Of a stretch of DNA of 64,000 bases, positions 48,108-56,788 are shown in pieces. The stretch is from UBA2991 sp965221735 (lineage in GTDB: Bacteria; Chloroflexota; Dehalococcoidia; Tepidiformales; Tepidiformaceae): positions 248,001 through 312,000 of the forward strand of contig OZ244910.1 of the NCBI GenBank assembly GCA_965221735.1. Reading direction: 5' to 3'. The notes under the pieces are model-generated. The model saw nothing but the letters and a program-made list of their open reading frames with translations, ran no database searches and was not told the DNA's origin. Position 1 is the stretch's first letter. Every line of letters starts with the position of its first letter. The translations under genes and the position numbers were made by a program.

Positions 48108-48349
48108 ACCCAGGGGTGGTCGTCCATCCGGGCGCCGCCCGAGAGCTGCACCGCCGCTCCCCACCCCGCCAGCGCGGCGATGCCGAGGAACACCAGCGCG
48201 ACCGGTGCGAACAGCCAGCTCGCCCCAAGGGTTCCCCGCGCCGCCGCCAGCGCGAATGCGGCCAGCGCCAGCAGCCCGCCGCCGTTCACGAGGTGGGTCC
48301 AGTGCAGCGGCTCTCGGGCCTCCACGGGTGGCGGCTCGGAGTGGTTCAT
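48104..48349 (-). CDS. Small two-TM membrane protein
   Basis: An 81-residue protein with two hydrophobic helices (LLALAAFALAAARGTLGASWL and VALVFLGIAALAGWGAAVQL) and polar ends. Not recognised. ATG overlaps the stop of the Trm112-like gene by 4 nt, so the two are coupled. Its stop overlaps that of the convergent folK. Confidence 0.65.
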   Translation of the reverse strand: MNHSEPPPVEAREPLHWTHLVNGGGLLALAAFALAAARGTLGASWLFAPVALVFLGIAALAGWGAAVQLSGGARMDDHPWV

Positions 48350-48531
48350 GCCTCGCGCAGCTCCGGCGGCAGCAGGTTCGGAATGCCGTCCTCGATCGGG
48401 AACGTCTCCCCGCAGGCCGCGCAGTCGAGCGCGCCTTTCAACACCTCGCCCCCCTCCTCATCCACCACCGTGAGGGTCAGGTCGGCCTTGCAGAGCGGGC
48501 AGGCGAGCAGGTCCATCAAGTCCGGGCGCAT
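48346..48531 (-). CDS. Trm112-family zinc-ribbon protein
   Basis: A 61-residue protein. MRPDLMDLLACPLCKADLTL and DCAACGETFPIEDGIPNLLP give two CxxC zinc knuckles and the hallmark Trm112 ending. Bacterial Trm112-like proteins bind and activate methyltransferases; no methyltransferase gene is adjacent. The ATG has a TACAAT -10 box 6 nt upstream, so this too is leaderless. Confidence 0.88.
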   Translation of the reverse strand: MRPDLMDLLACPLCKADLTLTVVDEEGGEVLKGALDCAACGETFPIEDGIPNLLPPELREA

Positions 48532-48537
48532 GCCCCG

Positions 48538-48543
48538 ATTGTA
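48538..48543 (-). promoter_or_regulatory. Leaderless -10 box (TACAAT)
   Basis: On the minus strand TACAAT ends 6 nt before the Trm112-like ATG; it is divergent from the CvpA-family promoter about 50 nt away. Confidence 0.5.
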
Positions 48544-48592
48544 CGGATGCCTCGCGCAAGAGGGCTTACCTTCCCCGGGACCGTGCTCGCCG

Positions 48593-48598
48593 TACCAT
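48593..48598 (+). promoter_or_regulatory. Leaderless -10 box (TACCAT)
   Basis: TACCAT ends 9 nt before the GTG at 48608. Confidence 0.4.
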
Positions 48599-48607
48599 GG
48601 GCTCCCA

Positions 48608-49159
48608 GTGAACTGGGTCTCCCTCGTCATCATCGTGGTCGTGGCGCTGCTCACGTGGCGAGCCTTCCGCCGGGGATTCCTGCGGGAGCTGGTGGGGCTG
48701 GCGGCGCTCATCCTCGCCGTCCCCGTCGCCGGCGTCTTTTACGACGACATGCTCCCCAAGGTCGAGCCCATCATCGACGACAGCACCGTTTCGGCGCTCG
48801 CGTCCTTCCTCGCCATCTTCATCGGGGTGATCGTCGCCGGCCAGCTCCTGGGCTACCTCCTGCGGCGCAGCGTCGACATCCTCAATCTCGGCGGCGCGGA
48901 TCGCATCGCCGGGGCCGCCTTCGGTTTCTTGCAGGGAGCGCTCCTCTGCCAGGTCCTGCTGGTCGTCCTCGTCAATTTCCCCAAGCCCGACCTCCGTACG
49001 CACATCGACGGCTCCCCCATCGCCACGAGGCTGCTCGATGGCGCGCCCGTCGTTCTCGCCTTTCTCCCCGACTCTTTCGACGACGCTGTCGATCTCTATC
49101 TCGAAGGGATCGAGTTCCTTGAGGGCGTCGACCTCGAGGAGGTTGGATCTGGCCGGTAA
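48608..49159 (+). CDS. CvpA-family membrane protein
   Basis: A 183-residue integral membrane protein with four helices; WRAFRRGFLRELVGLAALILAVP is the recognisable CvpA N-terminus and LASFLAIFIGVIVAGQLLGYLLRR and IAGAAFGFLQGALLCQVLLVVL follow. CvpA proteins are linked to envelope stress and colicin V export in enterobacteria; their molecular role is unclear. The acidic C-terminal tail is cytosolic. Confidence 0.85.
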   Translation: MNWVSLVIIVVVALLTWRAFRRGFLRELVGLAALILAVPVAGVFYDDMLPKVEPIIDDSTVSALASFLAIFIGVIVAGQLLGYLLRRSVDILNLGGADRIAGAAFGFLQGALLCQVLLVVLVNFPKPDLRTHIDGSPIATRLLDGAPVVLAFLPDSFDDAVDLYLEGIEFLEGVDLEEVGSGR

Positions 49160-49231
49160 GCGGGCGCGCTTCGGCGCAACGCGTCTCCCGTCTATCCTGT
49201 TGGTTGCGGCTCGAGCCGCCCGGAGGCTCCC

Positions 49232-49546
49232 ATGCTCATGACCACGTCGGACTCGGTGCCGGGGCGCGAGATCGCGGAGACCCTTGGCCTCGTAACGGCG
49301 AACTCCGTCCGTGCCCGGAACATCGGGCGCGACATCCTCGCCGGCCTGAAGAACATCACGGGCGGCCAGATCGGGGCGTACCGCGAGCTTCTGGTGGAGT
49401 CGCGGGAAGAGGCGATCGAGCGTCTCACGAGCGAGGCGGAGGCCCTCGGGGCCGACGCCATCGTGGCGCTGCGCCTCTCCACGGCTGCCGTCATGCAGGG
49501 CGCGGCTGAGATACTCGTGTACGGGACGGCCGTGAAACTTCGGTAG
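49232..49546 (+). CDS. YbjQ/UPF0145 family protein
   Basis: A 104-residue protein of the pentameric YbjQ family: LGLVTANSVRARNIGRDILAG, GGQIGAYRELLVESREEAI, EAEALGADAIVALRLSTAAV and EILVYGTAVKL. A putative heavy-metal-binding family without a firm role. The ATG at 49232 is preceded by GGAGG with good spacing. Confidence 0.88.
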   Translation: MLMTTSDSVPGREIAETLGLVTANSVRARNIGRDILAGLKNITGGQIGAYRELLVESREEAIERLTSEAEALGADAIVALRLSTAAVMQGAAEILVYGTAVKLR

Positions 49547-49547
49547 A

Positions 49548-49563
49548 CCCTCGCCGCCGAGGG
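49548..49563 (+). terminator. Short hairpin before the ispH promoter
   Basis: CCCTCG-CCGC-CGAGGG is a 6-bp stem just after the YbjQ-family stop, followed by CTTGCCTTATACTTT, moderately T-rich. It may end the upstream transcript. Confidence 0.35.
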
Positions 49564-49570
49564 CTTGCCT

Positions 49571-49591
49571 TATACTTTACCGGTACTTTAC
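49571..49591 (+). promoter_or_regulatory. Promoter region of the ispH-hopanoid operon with a direct repeat
   Basis: TATACT (49571-49576) is a good -10 box. It overlaps the first of two TACTTTAC octamers (49573-49580 and 49584-49591; 11-nt spacing, one helical turn), which stand out in this GC-rich DNA and could be a regulator site. GGAGG follows near 49610, so ispH is leadered. Confidence 0.45.
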
Positions 49592-49620
49592 TTTCGCAAC
49601 CCGGTCGAAGGAGGTCAGGG

Positions 49621-50553
49621 GTGGCCGAGATCATCCGAGCGAGCGAAATGGGTTTCTGCATGGGCGTTCGGCGCGCCGTGCAGATCATGGAAGACGAAGC
49701 CACGCCGGAGCATCCCATTGCGAGCGCCGGCGAGATCGTGCATAACCCGCACGTCGTCGAGGAGCTCGAACGCACTGGCGTGCACCAGCTCCCGGGGCCC
49801 GATGAGGTCGAGGGGGACTTCGGCGCCGTCACTGCCGACCGCGTGGGCGAGGGCCGCATCGCCATCACCGCCCACGGCGTCGGCGAGCGCGTCCTGCACG
49901 ACCTCGAGGACGCCGGCCTGAACATCATCGACACGACCTGCCCCGTGGTGACGAGGGCCCAGCGCTACGCCCAGAAGTTCGTGCGTGACAACTGGCACGC
50001 CCTCATCTTCGGCGACCCCGGCCACAAGGAGGTGCGGGGCATCATGGGCTGGGCGTTCGACGAGCAGGGCCGCTCCGGCGTCACCGTCGTCGAGCACGCC
50101 GATATCGAGCACTTGCGCGAAGTGATCGAGCACTTCCCCGGCGGCTTCCCCAACAAGATCGGGGTCATGGCCCAGACCACCCACAAGATCGACGACTTCG
50201 CCCGCTTTGTCGGCAACCTGATGCTGCTCCAGCGCGAGGCGAACTTCGAGATGCACGTCGTCAACACGCTCTGTCACGCCACCACCGGCCAGCAGGCCGC
50301 CGCCGCCGAGCTCGCCCACCAGGTCGACGTGATGGTGGTCGTTGGCGGCAAGAAGAGCGCGAACACCCGCCACCTGCGCCAGGTCTGCGAGGCCGAGGGC
50401 GCGCGGACCTACCACGTCGAGAGCGCGCACGAGCTGGACGCGGACTGGTTCGAGGCTGCCGACCGCATCGGCCTGACGGCCGGCGCGTCCACCCCCGACA
50501 GCTCGATCGACGAGGTGGAAGATCGACTCGTGGCGCTGGTGGGGGCTCGGTGA
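49621..50553 (+). CDS. ispH: 4-hydroxy-3-methylbut-2-enyl diphosphate reductase
   Basis: A 310-residue IspH (LytB), the [4Fe-4S] enzyme making IPP and DMAPP at the end of the MEP pathway. The three cluster Cys are in GFCMGVRRAV, DTTCPVVTRAQ and NTLCHATTGQQ, AHGVGERVL and GHKEVRGIMGW supply substrate contacts, and GGKKSANTRHL and TAGASTPDSSIDEV close the active site. Starts with GTG. Its stop overlaps the squalene-hopene cyclase start (GTGA), so the isoprenoid precursor enzyme is tied directly to hopanoid production. Confidence 0.95.
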   Translation: MAEIIRASEMGFCMGVRRAVQIMEDEATPEHPIASAGEIVHNPHVVEELERTGVHQLPGPDEVEGDFGAVTADRVGEGRIAITAHGVGERVLHDLEDAGLNIIDTTCPVVTRAQRYAQKFVRDNWHALIFGDPGHKEVRGIMGWAFDEQGRSGVTVVEHADIEHLREVIEHFPGGFPNKIGVMAQTTHKIDDFARFVGNLMLLQREANFEMHVVNTLCHATTGQQAAAAELAHQVDVMVVVGGKKSANTRHLRQVCEAEGARTYHVESAHELDADWFEAADRIGLTAGASTPDSSIDEVEDRLVALVGAR

Positions 50554-52523
50554 CAGCCCCGATCTCCATCCAGGGCGCCCAGGCCGCCGCCGGCTCCCCC
50601 GGCAGCGCCGCCGCCCTCGATGTGTGCATCGATCGCAGCGTCAGGCACCTTCTCTCCCTGCAGGCCGAGGACGGCTACTGGTGGGCCGAGCTTGAGTCGA
50701 ACGCGACGATGGCCGCCGAGCACCTCCTCCTCGAGCGCTTCCTCGGCACCAACGAGCAGGAGCGCGAGCAGGGCATCGTCCGCTACCTCCTGGGGCTCCA
50801 GTGCGAGGATGGCTCCTGGCCCGTCTACTGGGGCGGCCCCGGCGACGTCAGCATCAGCACCGAGGCCTACTTCGCCCTCAAGCTCGCCGGCGTCGATCCC
50901 GAACGGGAGGAGATGAAGCGCGCCCGCGAGTTCATCCGCTCGCGGGGCGGCGTGGGCGCGACCCGCATCTTCACCAAGCTCTGGCTCTCGCTCTTCGGGC
51001 AGTTCGACTGGTCGGCGCTGCCCGCCATGCCGCCCGAGTCGATCCTGATGCCCGTCTCCTCGCCCCTGAACATCTACATGTTCGCCTCCTGGGCGCGCGC
51101 CACCATCGTCGCCATCCTCGTCGTCTGGGCCTACCGCCCCGTCGTCCCCATCCCCGACTACGCCCATGTCGACGAGCTCTACCTCGACCCCGACCACCGC
51201 CGCTCCATCCCCCTCCGCCGCGATCGCCAGCCCTTCACCTGGCGCAACGCCTTCCTTGCCATCGACCGGGTGCTGCACGCGCACGAGCGGCTCCCCTGGA
51301 AGCCTCTCCGCCAGTTCGCCCTCAAGGAATGCGAGCGCTGGATCATCGAGCACCAGGAGGCGGACGGCACCTGGGGGGTCATCCAGCCGCCCTCGGTCTA
51401 CTCGCTCATCGCGCTCAGGGCCCACGGCTACTCCATGGACCACCCCGTCATGCAGAAGGGGCTCAACGGCTTCCTCGGCGACTTCGCCCTGCGCCGCGGC
51501 AACACCTTCTCGGTGCAGCCCTGCCTCTCGCCCGTCTGGGACACCGCCCTCGCCGTCACCGGCCTCCGCGAAGCGGGCGTCCCCGCCGCCGACGAGGCTC
51601 TCGTGCAGGCGGGCCGCTGGCTGCTCGCCCACGAGGTCCAGAGCCTCGGCGACTGGGCCCTCACCGTGCCCGGCATCGAGCCCGGCGGCTTCCCCTTCGA
51701 GTTCTCCAACGAGCTCTATCCCGACACCGACGACACCGCCGAGGTCCTCATCGCCCTGCGCCTGCTCGACCTGCGCGCCAAGGACGGCCCCTTCCACCGC
51801 TCGAAGGTCTGGCTGCGGGCGATGCAGTCCAGCAACGGCGGCTGGGGCGCCTTCGACCGCGACAACGACGACGAGTTCGTCTCCCGCATCCCCTTCGCCG
51901 ACTTCGGCGCCACCTTCGATCCCCCCACCGAGGACGTGACCGCCCACATCCTCGAGGCCTTCGCCCTCGACGGCACACCTGCAGATGACGAGATGATGGA
52001 GCGCGCCCTCGACTACCTCTGGGACACCCAGGAGCCGGACGGCTCGTGGTGGGGACGCTGGGGCGTCAACTACCTCTACGGCCTGGGGGCCGCCGTCCCC
52101 GCGCTCGTGGCCGCCGGGGTCGACCCCGCCGACCCGCGCCTCCGCCGGGCCGTGCGCTGGCTCGAACACCACCAGCAGCCCGACGGCGGCTGGGGCGAGA
52201 GCTGCGCCACCTACGAAGACCCCTCCCTGCGCGGCCAGGGCCCCAGCACTGCCTCCCAGACCGCCTGGGCCCTCCTCGCCCTCCTCGCCGTCGAACCGCC
52301 CGACCACCCCGCCACCGTGCGCGGCATCGACTACCTGGTACGCACGCAGACCGACGACGGCGAGTGGATCGAGCCACACTTCACGGGAACCGGTTTTCCG
52401 CGCGACTTCATGCTCAAGTACCACCTCTACTCCAACTACTGGCCCCTCTGGGCGCTCGGACGTTACCGGCGTCTGCGTGACGGGAACCCCATCCACCTGC
52501 CCGACACGGATCCCCTGGGATGA
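50550..52523 (+). CDS. shc: Squalene-hopene cyclase
   Basis: A 657-residue class II triterpene cyclase, a monotopic membrane enzyme that turns squalene into hopene or hopanol. The catalytic acid motif DxDDTA is seen as PDTDDTAEVL. Several QW repeats are visible (QAEDGYWWAE, QCEDGSWPVYW, QEADGTWGV, QSSNGGWGAFD, QEPDGSWWGRWG, QQPDGGWGE, QTDDGEW). SASTPs of this type are about 630-660 residues. GTG overlaps the ispH stop. Confidence 0.96.
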   Translation: MTAPISIQGAQAAAGSPGSAAALDVCIDRSVRHLLSLQAEDGYWWAELESNATMAAEHLLLERFLGTNEQEREQGIVRYLLGLQCEDGSWPVYWGGPGDVSISTEAYFALKLAGVDPEREEMKRAREFIRSRGGVGATRIFTKLWLSLFGQFDWSALPAMPPESILMPVSSPLNIYMFASWARATIVAILVVWAYRPVVPIPDYAHVDELYLDPDHRRSIPLRRDRQPFTWRNAFLAIDRVLHAHERLPWKPLRQFALKECERWIIEHQEADGTWGVIQPPSVYSLIALRAHGYSMDHPVMQKGLNGFLGDFALRRGNTFSVQPCLSPVWDTALAVTGLREAGVPAADEALVQAGRWLLAHEVQSLGDWALTVPGIEPGGFPFEFSNELYPDTDDTAEVLIALRLLDLRAKDGPFHRSKVWLRAMQSSNGGWGAFDRDNDDEFVSRIPFADFGATFDPPTEDVTAHILEAFALDGTPADDEMMERALDYLWDTQEPDGSWWGRWGVNYLYGLGAAVPALVAAGVDPADPRLRRAVRWLEHHQQPDGGWGESCATYEDPSLRGQGPSTASQTAWALLALLAVEPPDHPATVRGIDYLVRTQTDDGEWIEPHFTGTGFPRDFMLKYHLYSNYWPLWALGRYRRLRDGNPIHLPDTDPLG

Positions 52524-53419
52524 CCGCCCAGACCGGCGACGGCCTTCGGCGCTGGCCCATCGAGCGCCCGACCACGCCCCGCGAGGCTTACCGCTGGTGC
52601 GAGCAGTACGCTCGCCGCCACGACGAGAACTTCACCGTCGTCTCGTTCCTCCTGCCGAAGAAGCTGCGCCGCCACTTCTTCGCCGTTTACGCCTTCTGCC
52701 GCTACACCGATGACCTCGGCGACGAAGCCGAGGGTGACCGCCTCTCCCTCCTCGATTCCTGGGAACAGGATCTGCGCGACGCCGTCGCCGGAAACCCCCG
52801 GCGCCCGCTCCTGATCGCCCTCGCCCGCACCATCGAGCGCAAGGAGATTCCCCTCGACCCCTTCCTCCGCCTGATCGAGGCGAACCGCATCGATCAACGC
52901 GTCTCCCGCTTCGCCACCTACGAGGACGTCCTCACCTACTGCAGCTACTCCGCCACCCCCGTCGGCCAGATGGTCCTGGCCGTGCTCGGCTACACCGACG
53001 AGGAGCGCATCGCCCTCTCCGACCAGACCTGCATCGGCCTCCAGCTCGCGAACTTCTGGCAGGACGTCTCCGTCGACATCGAGAAAGGCCGCATCTATCT
53101 GCCGCTCGAGGACCTGCAGCGCTTCGGCGTCGACGAGCAGCAGATCATCGACCGGCGTTTCGACGAGCGCTATCGCGAGCTCATGAAGTTCGAGGTGGCC
53201 CGCGCCCGCGCCTGCTTCGCCGAGGGCAAGAAGCTCGAGGCCCGCGTGAAGCGCTCGGTGCGCACCGACATCCGCCTCTACCGGCTCGGCGGCGAGGCCA
53301 TCCTCGACGCCATCGAAGCCGCCGGCTACGACACGCTCAGCGCCCGCCCCCGCGTCACGAAGGCCGTCAAGGCCCGGCTGGCGCTCGTGAACGGCGCCCG
53401 TATCGCTATGGGTATCTAA
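52520..53419 (+). CDS. hpnC: Squalene synthase HpnC (hydroxysqualene-forming partner)
   Basis: A 299-residue trans-isoprenyl-diphosphate synthase of the squalene/phytoene synthase family. The first Asp-rich motif is YRYTDDLGDE-like (AFCRYTDDLGDE), the second FWQDVSVDIEKGRIYLP. In the HpnCDE route, HpnC converts presqualene diphosphate to hydroxysqualene. Assignment as HpnC rather than HpnD rests on its place first in the pair and on overall pattern. Overlaps shc by ATGA. Confidence 0.93.
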   Translation: MTAQTGDGLRRWPIERPTTPREAYRWCEQYARRHDENFTVVSFLLPKKLRRHFFAVYAFCRYTDDLGDEAEGDRLSLLDSWEQDLRDAVAGNPRRPLLIALARTIERKEIPLDPFLRLIEANRIDQRVSRFATYEDVLTYCSYSATPVGQMVLAVLGYTDEERIALSDQTCIGLQLANFWQDVSVDIEKGRIYLPLEDLQRFGVDEQQIIDRRFDERYRELMKFEVARARACFAEGKKLEARVKRSVRTDIRLYRLGGEAILDAIEAAGYDTLSARPRVTKAVKARLALVNGARIAMGI

Positions 53420-53440
53420 GAGAGGGGAAGGGGAAACGCT

Positions 53441-54361
53441 ATGGCCTTCGACGTGTTGGCGGAGCTCGACGCTCACGCCGACGAACGCTTCACACCCGAG
53501 GAGGCCTACGCCTGGTGCAAGGCCTACACCAAGGACCGCGCCTCGAACTTCTACTACGCCTTCACCATCCTCCCCAACGAGAAGCGCAACGCCATCTACG
53601 CCGCCTACGCCTTCAGCGGCTACGTCGACGACATCGCCGACGAGCTGACCGATAGGTCCCGCCAGGAGAAGGAGATCGCCCTCGCCCGCGAGCGCCTGGA
53701 GTCCTGCTACGGCGGTTCCCGCCAGGGACCGCTGTTCATCGCCCTCGGCGATGCGGTCGACCGCTTCGCCATGCCCCAGCAGCACTTCGAGGAGCTGGTG
53801 AACGGCGTCGAGATGGACTTCACCATCAACCGCTACGAGACCTGGGACGACCTTCGCCAGTACTGCTACCGCGTCGCCTCGATGGTGGGCCACATCTGCG
53901 TCGCCATCTTCGGCGCGAAGCCCCACCCCCGCGCCGAGGAGTTCGCCACCAGCATGGGGATCGGCCTCCAGATCGTGAACATCATGCGCGATGTGAAGGA
54001 GGACGCCGAGCGCGGCCGCGTCTACTTCCCCACAGAAGAGCTGGCCGCGCACGGCCTCACCCCCGACGACATCCTCGCCTGCGACTACGACGAGCGCTTC
54101 CGTTCGTTGATGGCCGCCCAGGGCGAGCGGGCCCATCGCTACTTCCGCCGCGGACGCCACCTTCTGCCCCTCCTCGACGTGCGCTCGCGCATGTGCGTGA
54201 ACGTCCTCCAGGGCGTCTACTTCGAGCTGCTCCAGCGCATCGAGGAGCGCAACTACGACGTCCTCTCCGAGCGCGTCCGCCTGAACGGCCGCGAGAAGGC
54301 CTCCGCCATCGCGCGCCTCTGGGGCTCCGCCGCCCTCCTGGGGCCGGCGCGATCGGGCTGA
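53441..54361 (+). CDS. hpnD: Presqualene diphosphate synthase HpnD
   Basis: A 306-residue paralogue of HpnC. Two FPP are condensed to presqualene diphosphate. Motifs are SGYVDDIADE and IMRDVKEDAERGRVYFP, with NFYYAFTILP and FTINRYETWDDL in between. The ATG has GGGG-rich Shine-Dalgarno sequence about 6 nt upstream and sits 21 nt after hpnC. Confidence 0.93.
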   Translation: MAFDVLAELDAHADERFTPEEAYAWCKAYTKDRASNFYYAFTILPNEKRNAIYAAYAFSGYVDDIADELTDRSRQEKEIALARERLESCYGGSRQGPLFIALGDAVDRFAMPQQHFEELVNGVEMDFTINRYETWDDLRQYCYRVASMVGHICVAIFGAKPHPRAEEFATSMGIGLQIVNIMRDVKEDAERGRVYFPTEELAAHGLTPDDILACDYDERFRSLMAAQGERAHRYFRRGRHLLPLLDVRSRMCVNVLQGVYFELLQRIEERNYDVLSERVRLNGREKASAIARLWGSAALLGPARSG

Positions 54362-54373
54362 CGCCCGACGGCC

Positions 54374-55708
54374 ATGAGGGTCGGCATCATCGGCGCGGGG
54401 CTGGCCGGGCTGGCCGCCGGGCTGGAGCTCGCCGACCGCGGCCACCAGGTCGAGGTGCTGGAACGACGCCCCTGGGCGGGGGGCGCCACCTACTCCTTCC
54501 TCGATGATGAGACCGGCGACGAGGTCGACAACGGCCAGCACCTCTTCATGGAATGCACCACCGCCTACCGGGCCTTCCTGGAGCGCCTCGGCACCCTGCA
54601 CCTGACCTACCGCCAGGAACGCCTGCACGTCCCCGTCTTCGACCCCGACGGCCGCCGCTCCGACCTCCGGTCCTCCAACCTGCCCCTCGGTCTCCACCTC
54701 GCCCCCGCGCTGCTCCGCTACCGCCACCTCTCCTGGCGCCAGAAGATCGAAATCGCCCGCGCCTTCCTCGCGCTGCGCCTCCTCCAGGTCCACGAGCGTG
54801 GGCGTCTCGAGCAGATCACCTTCGAGCAGTGGCTCCGTGAGCGGAAGCAGTCGCCCGACACGATCCGCGAGTTCTGGGACTTCCTCGTCATCCCCACGCT
54901 TAACTGCCGCGCCGGCGAAGCCAGCGCGAGCCAGTCCATCTTCGTGCTGGAAGAGGGCTTCCAGAAGGACCCCCGCGCCGCCGCCCTCGCCGTGCCCGCT
55001 GCCGGCCTCTCGAAGCTCCACGTGGAGCCCGCCATCCGTGCGATTGAGGAGAGAGGCGGCAAGGTCGCCATGCGCGCCGGCGTCGAGTGCGTGGAGGTGG
55101 AGGACGGCCGCATTGCCGGGCTCGTGCTCGGGGACGGCGAGCGCCGCGCCTTCGATGCCTGCGTCAGCGCCCTTGCCCCCTGGCGCCTCCTCCCCCTCCT
55201 CCCCGAGGAACTGCGCGTCGACAGGCCCTTCGTCGACCTCGCCCGCTTCGAGCCCGCCCCCATCCTCAACCTCCACCTCTGGTTCGACCGCCCCGTCCTG
55301 GACCTCCATTGCGCCTCCTTCATCCGCTCCGAGGTGCAGTGGGCCTTCAACCGCAGCCGCCTCGGCGGCGAGGACGAGTCGGAGCGCCAGCACCTCGTCC
55401 TCTCGATCAGCGCGCCGGGCGATCTCTTCGCCCTGAGCCAGGAGCAGGTCTGCGATCGCGTCCTGCCGCAGCTGCGGCAGGCGCTTCCGGCCGCCCGCGA
55501 GGCCAACCTCGTGCGCTACCGCGTGACCAAGGAGCCGGAGGCGACATTCGTGCCCGCTCCCGGCCTCTTCCGCCCTGGCCCCCGCACGCCGCTCCCCAAC
55601 TTCTTCCTGGCGGGCTCGTACACCGATACGGGCTGGCCCGCCACCATGGAATCGGCCGTTCGAAGCGGTCTCGCCGCGGCAGCAGCAGTGGAGGCGAGCG
55701 GTGCATAG
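54374..55708 (+). CDS. hpnE: Hydroxysqualene dehydroxylase HpnE
   Basis: A 444-residue FAD-dependent amine-oxidase/phytoene-desaturase family protein that reduces hydroxysqualene to squalene. VGIIGAGLAGLAAGLELADRG is the dinucleotide-binding fold, then VEVLERRPWAGG and DNGQHLFMECTTAYRAFL (typical HpnE), and NFFLAGSYTDTGWPATMESAV is the C-terminal FAD motif. Ordered after hpnC and hpnD as in other hopanoid clusters. Confidence 0.94.
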   Translation: MRVGIIGAGLAGLAAGLELADRGHQVEVLERRPWAGGATYSFLDDETGDEVDNGQHLFMECTTAYRAFLERLGTLHLTYRQERLHVPVFDPDGRRSDLRSSNLPLGLHLAPALLRYRHLSWRQKIEIARAFLALRLLQVHERGRLEQITFEQWLRERKQSPDTIREFWDFLVIPTLNCRAGEASASQSIFVLEEGFQKDPRAAALAVPAAGLSKLHVEPAIRAIEERGGKVAMRAGVECVEVEDGRIAGLVLGDGERRAFDACVSALAPWRLLPLLPEELRVDRPFVDLARFEPAPILNLHLWFDRPVLDLHCASFIRSEVQWAFNRSRLGGEDESERQHLVLSISAPGDLFALSQEQVCDRVLPQLRQALPAAREANLVRYRVTKEPEATFVPAPGLFRPGPRTPLPNFFLAGSYTDTGWPATMESAVRSGLAAAAAVEASGA

Positions 55709-55762
55709 CCTTCGCGCCGCCCGCTCCGTATGCTGTGCCGCCAGTCTCCCGGAGGAATCACG

Positions 55763-56788
55763 ATGGGCATCCCCCTACGCCAGGCGTTCGCCGTCAGCCG
55801 CTACCTGCTGAAGCAGAAGCTGCTGCGCAAGGAGCGCTACCCGCTCGTCCTCATGCTGGAGCCGCTCTATCGCTGCAACCTCGAGTGCGAGGGCTGCGGC
55901 AAGATCCAGCACCCCGAGGAGATTCTCAACACCTACCTCTCCCCCGAGGAGTGCTGGGAAGCCGCCGATGAGGCCGGCGCCCCCGTCGTCTCCATCGCCG
56001 GCGGCGAACCCCTCATCCACCCCCAGATCGACGAGATCGTCGAGGGCCTGATCGAGCGCAAGAAGTTCGTCTATCTCTGCACCAACGCCATCCTCCTCGA
56101 CCGCTGGCTGCCGAAGCTGGAGCCCTCCCCCTACCTCACCATCAGCGTCCACATGGACGGCCTCCGCGAACAGCACGACAAGGCCGTCGACCGTGAGGGC
56201 GTCTTCGACAAGGCCGTGGCCGGCATTCGCAAGGCGAAGGAGCAGGGCTACCGCGTCAGCACCAACACCACCGTCTTCAACGACAGCTCGCCCCAGGAGA
56301 TGGGCGACCTCTTCAACTTCCTCATGGACGACCTGAACGTCGACGGCATGATGGTCTCGCCCGGCTACGACTACCCCAAGGCCCCCAACCAGAGCGTCTT
56401 CCTCAGGCGCCCCGAGATGATCTCCACCTTCAAGTCCATCCTCGATTCCCCCGACCGCCGCCGCTGGCGCTTCTTCCACACCCCCGTCTTCCTCGACTTC
56501 CTCCAGGGCGAGCGCGCCATGCAGTGCACGGCCTGGGGCAACCCCACGCGCAGCGTCCTCGGCTGGCAGCGTCCCTGCTACCTGATGAACGAGAGCTACG
56601 CCGAGAGCTTCGTCGAGCTCATCGAGGAGACCGAGTGGGAGCGCTACGGCTACGGCCGCGACGCGCGCTGCACCAACTGCATGGCCCACTGCGGCTACGA
56701 GGCCACCGCCGTCGGCGCCACCATGGCGAGCCCCCTCGAGGGTGTCCGCGCGGCGCTCGGCACGCTAGGCGGCCGCGGCAGTTCGTGA
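55763..56788 (+). CDS. hpnH: Hopanoid radical SAM protein HpnH
   Basis: A 341-residue radical SAM enzyme that adds the adenosyl group to hopene, making adenosylhopane, the first step of side-chain extension. The cluster motif CxxxCxxC is in YRCNLECEGCGK, then GGEPLIHP; the C-terminal Cys cluster (RCTNCMAHCGYE) matches HpnH. ATG chosen since GGAGGA lies 7 nt upstream; the frame extends a further 11 codons. Its presence shows extended hopanoids are likely. Confidence 0.95.
   Translation: MGIPLRQAFAVSRYLLKQKLLRKERYPLVLMLEPLYRCNLECEGCGKIQHPEEILNTYLSPEECWEAADEAGAPVVSIAGGEPLIHPQIDEIVEGLIERKKFVYLCTNAILLDRWLPKLEPSPYLTISVHMDGLREQHDKAVDREGVFDKAVAGIRKAKEQGYRVSTNTTVFNDSSPQEMGDLFNFLMDDLNVDGMMVSPGYDYPKAPNQSVFLRRPEMISTFKSILDSPDRRRWRFFHTPVFLDFLQGERAMQCTAWGNPTRSVLGWQRPCYLMNESYAESFVELIEETEWERYGYGRDARCTNCMAHCGYEATAVGATMASPLEGVRAALGTLGGRGSS

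Noticed and set aside
50409..55393. Very long minus-strand ORFs (695 and 976 codons) opposite the hopanoid genes
   Set aside because: Antisense frames stay open because of GC-rich codon bias. The plus strand carries shc, hpnC, hpnD and hpnE with clear catalytic motifs.
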